Assembly: GCA_948585895.1 (NCBI GenBank)
Contig: CAPBNZ010000024.1
Coordinates: 1,363 to 23,788 of the forward strand
Direction of reading: 5' to 3'
Source: an uncultured Clostridia bacterium
GTDB lineage: Bacteria > Bacillota > Clostridia > TANB77 > CAG-508
Length of the DNA stretch: 22,426 nucleotides
A model generated the notes under the pieces. That model saw only the letters and a program-made list of their open reading frames with translations. It was not told the origin of the DNA and made no database searches. Shown one piece after another: positions 15,914-22,426 of the stretch (positions are counted from its first letter, which is position 1; the number at the start of each line of letters is the position of its first letter). The translations under genes were made by a program, and so were the position numbers.

Positions 15914-16102
15914 ATGGCAGACTTAAATCAAATGGAATTACAACACTTAAGACATTTAATAGGAGCACATGAAACAGCATATCAAAAATTAAACACTTAT
16001 TCTTCACAAGCTGTTGATCCACAAATTAAACAACTATTTTCAAAATCAGCACAAGATGCTTTAAACACAAAGCAAAAGTTAATGACATTTTTAAATAATT
16101 AG
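15914..16102 (+). CDS. small CotF-like spore coat protein, 62 residues
   Basis: The protein is helical: MADLNQMELQHLRHLIGAHE, then a second helix containing DPQIKQLFSKSAQDALNTKQ. This is the form of small CotF-related coat proteins that occur in tandem in clostridial genomes. It is expected in the spore coat, made in the mother cell late in sporulation. The ATG at 15914 follows AAAGGAAGGAT by a normal distance; a longer in-frame start at 15851 has no such site. It forms a pair with the next gene, 14 bases downstream, and no sigma-A promoter is evident upstream, as expected for a sporulation gene. The family assignment rests on sequence pattern only. Confidence 0.8.
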   Translation: MADLNQMELQHLRHLIGAHETAYQKLNTYSSQAVDPQIKQLFSKSAQDALNTKQKLMTFLNN

Positions 16103-16116
16103 AGGAGGAAATGAGA

Positions 16117-16362
16117 ATGGATGAAAAAACAATGGTAAATGATATTTTAGGAAGCGTAAAGACAGATTTAACAGCCTATCAGACAGCTATATCAGAATCA
16201 GAAAATATGCAATTAAGACAAACATTTCAACAAATAAGAAATAATGATGAAAGCTTTCAATATGAGCTATTTAAAATAGCACAATCAAAAGGATATTATG
16301 TCCCAGCACAAAAGGCGACAACAACAGAAATCAATACAGTAAAAACAGAATTACAACAATAA
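16117..16362 (+). CDS. CotF-family spore coat protein, 81 residues
   Basis: The sequence MDEKTMVNDILGSVKTDLTA, with ISESENMQLRQTFQQIRNND and a final KGYYVPAQKA, matches the coat F domain: a helical hairpin with the conserved end KGYYxPA. It is a structural protein of the spore coat. AGGAGG (16103-16108) lies 8 bases before the ATG at 16117, which is preferred over the ATG at 16111, only 2 bases away from that site. It is co-transcribed with the preceding gene and ends in a strong terminator at 16368-16398. Its presence marks the organism as an endospore former. Confidence 0.88.
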   Translation: MDEKTMVNDILGSVKTDLTAYQTAISESENMQLRQTFQQIRNNDESFQYELFKIAQSKGYYVPAQKATTTEINTVKTELQQ

Positions 16363-16367
16363 AAATA

Positions 16368-16398
16368 AATGCTAAAAGGTGATACCTTTTGGCATTTT
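16368..16398 (+). terminator. terminator of the coat protein pair
   Basis: AAATGCTAAAAGGT (16367-16380) pairs with ACCTTTTGGCATTTT (16384-16398) around GAT, with one T-G pair. The stem is long and ends in TTTT. Confidence 0.9.
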
Positions 16399-16688
16399 GG
16401 TATTCTAGGGAAGTTCTCTGAATTTCCCTAGAATATAAAGCATTCTACAAAAATACAAAAAATCGCTTTGCCATTTTCGCACACGAACAAAAATGAGGCA
16501 TGTAAAATAATGCCACAAAGCAATAAATTATCACCTTAATCCTTAAGTGATACCATTGAAAAATTATAGACTTATAAGTGAATGGTAACTTTTTTATCTA
16601 AAAATTGAAAACAAGAGATAAATGAAATAAAAAGAAGATAATGTTACAAAAAACAAAAAAACTTACGGAAATTTAGAAAACAATCTCT
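16399..16688. other. non-coding gap with a 12-bp inverted repeat and a duplicated segment
   Basis: TATTCTAGGGAA (16401-16412) pairs perfectly with TTCCCTAGAATA (16424-16435). The blocks AATTTCCCTAGAATATAAAG (16421-16440) and AAAATGAGGCATG (16490-16502) are the second copy of the segment at 15749-15826. ACCATT/AATGGT followed by AACTTTTTT (about 16551-16592) may be a weak terminator. No ORF with a ribosome binding site is seen. Confidence 0.5.
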
Positions 16689-16717
16689 TTGCAAAAAAAG
16701 AAATATTACAATATTAT
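16689..16717 (+). promoter_or_regulatory. possible promoter of the M23 peptidase gene
   Basis: TTGCAA (16689-16694), 17-base spacer, TATTAT (16712-16717). The -35 box is imperfect. Confidence 0.4.
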
Positions 16718-16771
16718 TACAATAGAATTTGTAGGAAAAATAATTAAGATACAAAGGAGATTGATAAGAAT

Positions 16772-17785
16772 ATGTTAAAAAAAGTGATAATACACACAAA
16801 AAGAAGTATTAAATTTATCTTTCTTTTTATGATTTCAACTTTTTTAATAATAAGTGCAATAGCCTTTTTATATAAACCAACTTACAGTGTGTTTATGAAT
16901 GGAGAACCAATAGGTTACACAGAAAATAAGGCAAAATTACAACAAAAAATAAATCATTACATAGAAAATGGAGAGGGAGAAAATGAAAATCTGGCATTTG
17001 TGCAAGTTAGCAACCTTCCCAATTATAAATTATGCTTATTAAAAAAAGATATAGTAGCAAATGATGAAGAGATATTCAAGAAAGTAAAAGAACAGGGAAT
17101 TACCTATTACAGATATTATGCAATCTTAGAAAACCAAGAAGAAAAATTATATGTTTCTAATTTTGAGCAAGCAGAACAAGTGGTAAGTGGATTAAAAGAA
17201 AAAAATAGTGCAAACCTTGAAAAAATATCTATAGTGGAGAAATATGAACAAGATACCAAAGACTTAGTTACTTCAGAAGAAGCTATCTCAAAGTTGTATA
17301 TAGAGCCAGCTAAAGTAGTGAAAGTAGCCAAAAATGGAGCAGCCAAATATAGTACAACAGGAACCGTAAATACAGCATTAACTACCTCAGCAGGAAAAGC
17401 AAGTATAGGAATATCACTCATAAAACCAGTATCAGGAACAATCACATCAAGATTTGGAGTAGGAAGTAGCATAAGAAGGTCTTCTCATACAGGACTAGAT
17501 ATTGCTACATCAACAGGAACCCCAATAGGAGCAGCAGCATCAGGAACTGTAACTTTTTCAGGGTATAAAGGTTCTTATGGAAATATGATAGTAATATCCC
17601 ATGGAAATGGAGTACAAACTTATTATGCACATTGTAGTAAATTATATGCAGCAGCTGGAACCCAGGTATCACAAGGACAAATCATAGCGGCAGTTGGTTC
17701 AACAGGAAATTCCACAGGACCACATTTGCACTTAGAAGTAAGACTAAATGGAGTGGCTTATAATCCTCAAAATTACGTGTATTAA
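16772..17785 (+). CDS. membrane-anchored M23 (LytM-type) metallopeptidase
   Basis: This 337-residue protein would cut peptide cross-links in peptidoglycan outside the membrane. The N-terminus is basic, with one membrane helix at about 15-34. A variable region (about 40-210) follows, then a C-terminal M23 domain (about 218-337). The zinc motif HTGLD has H239 and D243, and HLH has H318 and H320; the spacing fits LytM. The domain begins with PVSGTITSRFG, as usual, and no active-site residue is missing. The ATG follows an AAAGGAGA site by about 12 bases. It is a single gene with a terminator, after the coat genes. A role in growth or in sporulation cannot be decided; SpoIIQ-type proteins are also membrane M23 proteins, but this one keeps all catalytic residues. 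Confidence 0.9.
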   Translation: MLKKVIIHTKRSIKFIFLFMISTFLIISAIAFLYKPTYSVFMNGEPIGYTENKAKLQQKINHYIENGEGENENLAFVQVSNLPNYKLCLLKKDIVANDEEIFKKVKEQGITYYRYYAILENQEEKLYVSNFEQAEQVVSGLKEKNSANLEKISIVEKYEQDTKDLVTSEEAISKLYIEPAKVVKVAKNGAAKYSTTGTVNTALTTSAGKASIGISLIKPVSGTITSRFGVGSSIRRSSHTGLDIATSTGTPIGAAASGTVTFSGYKGSYGNMIVISHGNGVQTYYAHCSKLYAAAGTQVSQGQIIAAVGSTGNSTGPHLHLEVRLNGVAYNPQNYVY

Positions 17786-17793
17786 AATCAAAA

Positions 17794-17847
17794 AAATCAG
17801 CTTATATGGTTAGTACCATTGGTGCAACTATATAAGCGATTTTTTTA
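17794..17847. terminator. terminator between the M23 peptidase gene and mecA
   Basis: AATC and GCTTATAT (17800-17807) pair with ATATAAGC (17830-17837) and GATT, with a further inner stem. Seven T follow (17841-17847). The A-rich left flank lets it serve the convergent mecA gene as well. Confidence 0.8.
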
Positions 17848-18465
17848 TACAACAAAATATTTTATGCCAACACGAATCGCATCTTTTTTTATTACAACCT
17901 TTCCATGTTCTAATAATTTAGACTCAAAATTATCAGAAAAAGAAAGCGGTTTTCCAAATTCAGACAAAGCAGAATAGAATAAATTAACCTCATCACAAGA
18001 AGTATGAATATCCCTTAAAACTAAGAAATAAGTATCTTTCCATAAATATAAAGCAGTATTTTTAGCTAATTTATTAACATCAATTCTATGTAAGCATTTA
18101 ATTTTATTACAAAAATGGCAGAAAGTATCAAAGGTTTCAAAACGACAAATAGAATGTTGACTTATTTTATTAAAAGACTTTCTCTTAGCTGTTAATTTTT
18201 TCTTTTTTGTATCATTTTCAGGTAAATATTTGGTAATAGTAAAAACAAAAATATCATCTAAAGAAGAAAAAGTTTCAATCAACAATTTACAGCCATCTGT
18301 GTAAAAATTAACTTCCTTTTCAGCTTTTTTCAAAATATCAGAAAAAATTTCTTGTGTCTCAAGTGCCTTTGTCATAAGACTATGTACACTTATGTGATTA
18401 AGCCCTAATTCATTTGAATTTATAATAACGCGAATTTTATTCTCAGTAAGTTTTTCGATTTTCAT
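17845..18465 (-). CDS. mecA: MecA-like adaptor protein
   Basis: This 206-residue protein begins MKIEKLTENKIRVIINSNEL, the N-terminal form of MecA, which binds substrates, followed by a Lys-rich linker and a C-terminal domain (about 105-206) ending with a KDTYFLVLRD strand. MecA delivers proteins to the ClpC/ClpP protease and was first known as a negative regulator of competence. The C-terminal domain has an unusual cluster of cysteines (SICRF, TFCHFC, KIKCLHR). The start follows AAGGGGG by about 11 bases. The gene is single, with a shared terminator. Clostridia often encode MecA-like proteins whose substrates are unknown, so only the adaptor role is assigned. Confidence 0.8.
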   Translation of the reverse strand: MKIEKLTENKIRVIINSNELGLNHISVHSLMTKALETQEIFSDILKKAEKEVNFYTDGCKLLIETFSSLDDIFVFTITKYLPENDTKKKKLTAKRKSFNKISQHSICRFETFDTFCHFCNKIKCLHRIDVNKLAKNTALYLWKDTYFLVLRDIHTSCDEVNLFYSALSEFGKPLSFSDNFESKLLEHGKVVIKKDAIRVGIKYFVV

Positions 18466-18499
18466 AAAGATAAGTTCCCCCTTAACTCTTATTAATTAT

Positions 18500-18528
18500 A
18501 TTATACTACTTATATTATTATATGGAAA
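18500..18528 (-). promoter_or_regulatory. possible promoter of mecA
   Basis: Minus strand: TTTCCA (18528-18523), 17-base spacer, TATAAT (18505-18500). The -10 box is perfect and the -35 box poor. Confidence 0.35.
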
Positions 18529-18744
18529 GCCACAATTTTTGGTAATCTATTTTTTAATATACCGATTCAATTAAATAAAGTCAATAAATTACATGAATTG
18601 TATACAATGTTGCTGATTTGTGATAACTTGTATAGTGCCATCCAATAATAGATTATACTATAAATTTACAGCATGATAGGAATAGTAGTCAAGGAATTGA
18701 TAAGAAATAAAGAAAGAATGGTTTCAAAAAATCAATCAATCCAC
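18529..18744. other. gap without a recognisable gene
   Basis: A/T-rich sequence between the divergent mecA and DUF4321 units. No RNA fold or ORF with a ribosome binding site was recognised. Confidence 0.4.
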
Positions 18745-18773
18745 TTGAAAAATTTGTTAATTCAAGATATAAT
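18745..18773 (+). promoter_or_regulatory. promoter of the DUF4321-radC-mre operon
   Basis: TTGAAA (18745-18750), 17-base spacer, TATAAT (18768-18773). It is the only clear promoter before the five genes that follow. Confidence 0.75.
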
Positions 18774-18833
18774 ACCAAAAGTAGAATAAAAAAGCAATAG
18801 CCGTAAAAAGAACGGAAAAATGGAGGTAAAAAA

Positions 18834-19091
18834 ATGGCAACAAAAGAAAAAAATATATGGGTACTATTAATATTCATTTTATCAGGTCTAGTAGTAGGCG
18901 GGTTACTAGGAGAATTAGCATCCAGAATAGACTGGTTATGGTGGCTATCTTATAGTCAAAGCTTTGGACTAGAAAATCCAATGATATTAGACTTAAGCAT
19001 CATGAAAATTACCTTTGCTTTAATGTTTAGAATCAGTATATCAAGTATAATAGGTATGGTACTTGCCATATTCCTATACAAAAAAATATAA
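18834..19091 (+). CDS. DUF4321 family membrane protein
   Basis: This 85-residue protein has two membrane helices: about 8-28 (IWVLLIFILSGLVVGGLLG) and about 58-83 (ending MVLAIFLYKKI). Between them lies a loop with WLWWLSYSQSFG. Size, layout and place before radC and mreB fit DUF4321, a clostridial family of unknown function. A strong GGAGGT site precedes the ATG, and the consensus promoter lies about 60 bases upstream. It leads the radC-mreBCD operon, which hints at, but does not show, a role in the cell envelope. Confidence 0.8.
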   Translation: MATKEKNIWVLLIFILSGLVVGGLLGELASRIDWLWWLSYSQSFGLENPMILDLSIMKITFALMFRISISSIIGMVLAIFLYKKI

Positions 19092-19126
19092 TAGGGGCTA
19101 ATTAGAACAAGAAAGGAACGGTATTT

Positions 19127-19831
19127 TTGTCTACCAAAATAAAAGAACTACCAGAATTAGAGCGACCATATGAAAAATTACAATGGTATGGAGAAAAAGC
19201 ATTGTCCAATGCGGAATTACTTGCCATTATCATAAAAACAGGAACCAAACAAGAAACATCAGTACAACTAGCACAAAAAATATTAAACCTAAATGATACA
19301 CAATCAGAAGGAATCAATTTTTTGCGAAACATAAGTATAGAAGAATTAATGCAAATCAATGGAATTGGAAAAGTAAAAGCAATCCAGTTAAAAGCAGTAG
19401 GGGAGTTAGCCAATCGAATGACTATGCCAAATCATTATAAAAAAATAATCGTAAAAGAACCATATGACTTAGCCAAAATAATGATGGAAGAATTAAGATT
19501 CCAAAAAAGAGAAATTGCTAAAATAGTAGTATTAAATAATAAGAATGAAATACTAAAAATAAAAGACATAGCAATAGGAGGAAGCAACTTTGCAAACCTT
19601 TGCATAAAAGACATATTAGAAGAACCAATAAAAATGAAAGCACCCAAAATTATTTTAGTACATAACCACCCAAGTGGAGATGCTACACCAAGTGAGCAAG
19701 ACATCGAATTTACAAATCATTTATATGATGCTACAGCCTTATTGGGAATACAACTATTAGACCATCTAGTAATAGGAAACAAAACCTATACAAGTATTTT
19801 TTCAAAAATAGTTTTAGAAACAGAAAAATGA
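19127..19831 (+). CDS. radC: RadC family JAMM/MPN protein
   Basis: This 234-residue protein has the RadC N-terminal helix-hairpin-helix part (RPYEKLQWYGEKALSNAELL, and MQINGIGKVKAIQLKAVGEL). A C-terminal JAMM metalloprotease-like domain has H179, H181 and D192 in HNHPSGDATPSEQD. The biochemical role of RadC is unsettled; the old link to DNA repair was withdrawn for Escherichia coli. The start is TTG at 19127, 8 bases after AAAGGAA; no ATG fits. The stop codon TGA (19829-19831) is the first three bases of a repeat element, and the C-terminus (SIFSKIVLETEK) departs from the usual ending, so insertion of the repeat may have changed the last residues. Confidence 0.93.
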   Translation: MSTKIKELPELERPYEKLQWYGEKALSNAELLAIIIKTGTKQETSVQLAQKILNLNDTQSEGINFLRNISIEELMQINGIGKVKAIQLKAVGELANRMTMPNHYKKIIVKEPYDLAKIMMEELRFQKREIAKIVVLNNKNEILKIKDIAIGGSNFANLCIKDILEEPIKMKAPKIILVHNHPSGDATPSEQDIEFTNHLYDATALLGIQLLDHLVIGNKTYTSIFSKIVLETEK

Positions 19832-20002
19832 AACAAGAGGGACAGGTCTTTTTGTTTCAAAAATTAAAAAGAAAAATAACAAAAGAAGAAGAAAATAAAA
19901 ATGAAACAAAAAGACCTGTCCCTCTTGTTTCAAAAACTAAAAAGAAAAATAACAAAAGAAGAAAATAAAAATGAAACAAAAAGACCTGTCCCTTTTGTTT
20001 CA
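19829..20002. repeat. three-unit cluster of GGGACAGGTC repeats
   Basis: Unit 1 (19829-19859) and units 2 (19902-19932) and 3 (19972-20002) are 31-base elements built on GAAACAAGAGGGACAGGTCT. Unit 1 is the exact reverse complement of unit 2; unit 3 differs by one base. Units 2 and 3, with their A-rich spacers, form a tandem duplication of about 70 bases whose spacers differ by one GAA and one other base. Units 1 and 2 can form a long hairpin. The family is the same as at 8238-8340. Confidence 0.9.
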
Positions 20003-20026
20003 AAAAGGAAAGAATAATAAAAAAGT

Positions 20027-20057
20027 GAAATAAAAAAGAACAAGCCTTTTTTATTTC
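20027..20057. repeat. 12-bp inverted repeat before mreB, possibly a decayed repeat unit
   Basis: GAAATAAAAAAG (20027-20038) pairs perfectly with CTTTTTTATTTC (20046-20057). The outline TGAAA-A-run-GACC-like centre-T-run-TTTC resembles a degenerate copy of the units upstream. It could also act as a terminator or leader hairpin, since it ends about 16 bases before the mreB start. Confidence 0.6.
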
Positions 20058-20073
20058 CAGGAAGGAATGAAAA

Positions 20074-21106
20074 ATGAAACTTTTTACATTTGGGTCAAAA
20101 GACATAGGAATTGATTTAGGAACAGCTAATATTTTAGTAACATTAAAAGGAAAAGGAATTGTACTAAAAGAACCATCTGTTGTTGCGATTGACAGAAAAA
20201 CAGGAAATATTGTGGCAACAGGAAATGAAGCAAAAGACATGTTACGGAAGAACACCAGAACAAATAAAAGCAGTTAGACCATTAAAAGATGGTGTTATAG
20301 CAGATTTTACCGCAACACAGTTAATGCTAAAAAATTTAATTGAAAAAGTAAGTAGAAGATATAATGTAGGTAGACCAAGAGTGGTAGTTGGTGTACCTTC
20401 TGGAATTACAGAAGTAGAAGAAAGAGCAGTAGAAGAATCGGTAATACAGGCAGGAGCAAAAGAAGTTTATCTAATAGAAGAACCAATGGCAGCAGCAATT
20501 GGAGCATCTTTAGATGTAGGAGAACCAAGTGGAAGCATAATAGTAGATATTGGTGGAGGGACTACAGAGGTAGCAGTTATTTCTTTAGGAGGAATCGTTG
20601 TTAGTCACTCTTTACGTGTAGCAGGAGACGAATTAGACGAGGACATCGTCAATTATATTAAACGAGAAATGAATTTAGCTATTGGAGAAACTACAGCAGA
20701 ACAAATAAAAATGAATATAGGATGTGCTATGCCACTTTTAACAGAAATGTCAATGGAAGTAAGAGGAAGAGATTTAAGTAATGGATTGCCAAGAAATGTT
20801 ACTGTAACATCAACTCAAATTGAAGAAGCAATAAAAGAATCTATAATAAAAATTGTTGAAATTGTAAAAGGAACATTAGAAAAAACGCCACCAGAACTAG
20901 CATCAGACATAATGGAAAAGGGAATTGTATTAGCAGGTGGGGGAGCATTAATTCAAAATCTGGACAAACTATTAAGTATAGAAACAGGAATGCCTGTGTA
21001 TATAGCAGAAGAACCTTTAGATTGTGTAGTACGAGGAACAGGCAAAACATTAGATGATTTAGAAAGACTCAAAACAGTTTTAATAAACAGTAGGAGAAGA
21101 AAATAA
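20074..21106 (+). pseudogene. mreB: mreB with a one-base insertion (frameshift)
   Basis: MreB is the actin-like protein that guides rod-shaped wall synthesis at the inner membrane. Frame 1 from ATG 20074 (after GGAAGGA) encodes MKLFTFGSKDIGIDLGTANI and continues to NEAKDML, then goes wrong at TTACGGAAG. Frame 2 resumes as GRTPEQIKAVRPLKDGVIAD and runs through VDIGGGTTEVAV and VLAGGGALIQNLD to 21106. Removing C20245 restores the usual KDMLGRTP and a 343-residue protein, the normal size with all nucleotide-binding motifs. The two pieces otherwise show no decay, and mreC and mreD follow intact. A sequencing or assembly error is the likeliest cause; a recent loss-of-function mutation, perhaps covered by another mreB or mbl, is the alternative. 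Confidence 0.93.
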
Positions 21107-21124
21107 AAAGGTAAGGAGTAAAAA

Positions 21125-21940
21125 ATGTATCGAAATAAAAAGGCAGGAATGATAGGTATTGTTATTACCATTATTATTTTAATACTAATTGTAATTTTTT
21201 CAAATGGGGAATCAGACAATTCCTTTTTTGAAAATGTAGCAAGTAATTTATTTATGCCAATTCAAAATGGGCTAACCTACCTAAAAAACAAAATAGGAGG
21301 AAATAATGCATTTTTTACAGACATTAATAATTTAAAAGAAGAAAATAAAAAATTAAAACAAAAAAATAACGAATTAGAGCAATCTTTAAGGGAATTAGAA
21401 AACATAAAAACACAAAATGAAACACTAAAAGAATATTTAGACTTAGCAGAAAAATATGGAGAATACAAAACCATACCAGGATATGTCATAAACAAAGATA
21501 TTAGCAATTATTCCAAAACAATTGTTATCAACATAGGAAAAAAAGATGGGGTTAAAAAGAACATGACAGTCATTGGAAATCAAGGACTGGTAGGTCATGT
21601 TATTTCTACCACCAATACAACAGCTAAAGTACAAACTATTATTGATACAGCAAGTTCAGTTAGTTGTTCTATGAGTACAACCAAAGATAGCATTGTATGT
21701 AAAGGAACATTAGATGACAAATCTTTATTAAAAGCTATGTATATTCCAACAGAAGCTAATATTATCCAAGGTGATAGCATAGAAACTTCTGGTTTAGGGG
21801 GAATCTATCCAAAAGGAATCCATATTGGAACTGTAAAAAAAGTTACCAATACACAAAATATGACAGATAGGTATGCATTAGTAGAAACAGCAGTAGATTT
21901 CAACAAACTAGATACCGTATTAGTCATAACAAACCAATAA
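21125..21940 (+). CDS. mreC: cell shape protein MreC
   Basis: This 271-residue protein has a short cytosolic N-terminus, one membrane helix (about 8-26), a coiled coil (about 62-105, rich in Lys, Glu and Asn: NLKEENKKLKQKNNELEQ) and an extracellular beta-rich domain (about 115-271) with the family feature GLVGHVISTTNTTAKVQTI. MreC links MreB and MreD with the wall-building enzymes PBP2 and RodA. The ATG follows AAGGAG (about 21113-21118), 18 bases after the end of mreB. The next gene, mreD, starts 17 bases downstream. Confidence 0.95.
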   Translation: MYRNKKAGMIGIVITIIILILIVIFSNGESDNSFFENVASNLFMPIQNGLTYLKNKIGGNNAFFTDINNLKEENKKLKQKNNELEQSLRELENIKTQNETLKEYLDLAEKYGEYKTIPGYVINKDISNYSKTIVINIGKKDGVKKNMTVIGNQGLVGHVISTTNTTAKVQTIIDTASSVSCSMSTTKDSIVCKGTLDDKSLLKAMYIPTEANIIQGDSIETSGLGGIYPKGIHIGTVKKVTNTQNMTDRYALVETAVDFNKLDTVLVITNQ

Positions 21941-21957
21941 AAATGGAGGTGAACCAA

Positions 21958-22426
21958 TTGAAGAAAACAATTATTAATATCAGTTTAATAGTAACTGCTA
22001 TTTTTATCTACATTTTACAAGCTAATTTTTTTAGTTGGTTTCACATAGCAGGAATTATGCCAAATGTGTTTATCATATTTATCTTATTTATTGGATTATT
22101 CGGAGAAAAAGCAATGGGAACTATTTATGGGCTAATCGTAGGAATTTTATTAGACTTTATAATAGGAACAAAAGTAGGCATGAATAGTATGGCATTCGGT
22201 CTAATTGGTTTCCTAGCAGCCATCTTTGACAAGAACTTTTCAAAAGATAGTAGAATGACAATTATGGTTATGGTAATAGTAGCAACTGGCATTTTTGAAA
22301 GCTTAACTTATATAATAAAATATATTTTTCTTTCTAATAATATAGAAATGTTGAATTTTGTAAAAATTTTATTAATAGAAATGATTTACAACACAATTAT
22401 TACCATTATTGTTTATCCATTGATGC
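21958..22426 (+). CDS. mreD: rod shape-determining protein MreD (3' end outside the window)
   Basis: The reading frame is open from TTG 21958 to the window edge (156 codons). It encodes KKTIINISLIVTAIFIYILQ and several further hydrophobic helices, with MPNVFIIFILFIGLFGEKAM and the GLIVGILLDFIIGTKVGM stretch typical of MreD. TTG is chosen because GGAGGT (about 21945-21950) lies 7-8 bases upstream. MreD is a multi-span membrane partner of MreC in the elongation complex. Only the last few residues should be missing. Confidence 0.92.
   Translation, partial: MKKTIINISLIVTAIFIYILQANFFSWFHIAGIMPNVFIIFILFIGLFGEKAMGTIYGLIVGILLDFIIGTKVGMNSMAFGLIGFLAAIFDKNFSKDSRMTIMVMVIVATGIFESLTYIIKYIFLSNNIEMLNFVKILLIEMIYNTIITIIVYPLM

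Noticed and set aside
15914..16362. The two small helical proteins as WXG100 secretion substrates next to essC
   Set aside because: Neither has a WxG motif or the C-terminal YxxxD/E signal; the KGYYxPA ending and tandem layout fit CotF-type coat proteins.
18673..18789. 38-codon ORF starting MIGIVVKELIRNKE before the DUF4321 gene
   Set aside because: It has no ribosome binding site and spans the consensus promoter of the next operon.
20180..20245. Alternative MreB start at ATG 20180 (MLRLTEKQEILW)
   Set aside because: It is an off-frame reading of the 5' part of mreB; removing one base gives the normal N-terminus.

Overview
The window comes from a low-GC, endospore-forming member of the Bacillota, most likely Clostridia. 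Supporting signs are the strongly A/T-biased codon use, AGGAGG-type ribosome binding sites and consensus sigma-A promoters, two small CotF-type spore coat proteins, a DUF4321 membrane protein, a MecA adaptor, and the conserved order DUF4321 - radC - mreB - mreC - mreD. The species cannot be named from the sequence.

Positions 1-2800 are accessory and mostly non-coding, and they hold the most unusual content. Three compact small-RNA genes, each with a sigma-A-like promoter and an intrinsic terminator, lie within 2.1 kb. One (311-388, minus) is convergent to a 36-codon ORF (136-246), and its predicted hairpin loop is complementary to codons 2-6 of that ORF. One (1718-1809, plus) is convergent to a 35-codon hydrophobic peptide gene (1808-1915, minus), in the layout of Fst/par-like type I toxin-antitoxin loci. 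The third (2400-2472, minus) is a diverged, apparently partnerless copy of the first. A 222-residue protein of unknown function, two decayed ORFs, a TTGCAGAAA repeat array and a palindrome fill the rest.

From 2840 to 10518 there are independent genes: a large cell-wall-anchored leucine-rich-repeat/Ig-like surface protein with a variant sorting motif (LPHAG), a Rieske/FAD oxidoreductase (minus), an M18 aminopeptidase preceded by a perfect 35-bp inverted repeat, an XRE-type regulator (minus) and a 47-residue protein.

Positions 10687-15727 hold a two-gene type VII secretion (T7SSb) transcription unit, essC plus an EsaB/YukD ubiquitin-like protein, with its own promoter and terminator. No WXG100 substrate gene is visible. 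Two small CotF-like coat protein genes follow, then an M23 (LytM) cell-wall endopeptidase, and mecA on the minus strand.

Positions 18745-22426 look like one operon starting at a consensus promoter: DUF4321, radC, mreB, mreC and mreD (cut by the window end). These last genes organise rod-shaped wall growth. A cluster of inverted and tandem GAAACAAGAGGGACAGGTCT elements, the same family as the hairpin before the aminopeptidase, sits between radC and mreB and supplies the radC stop codon. As given, mreB carries a one-base insertion that breaks its frame.
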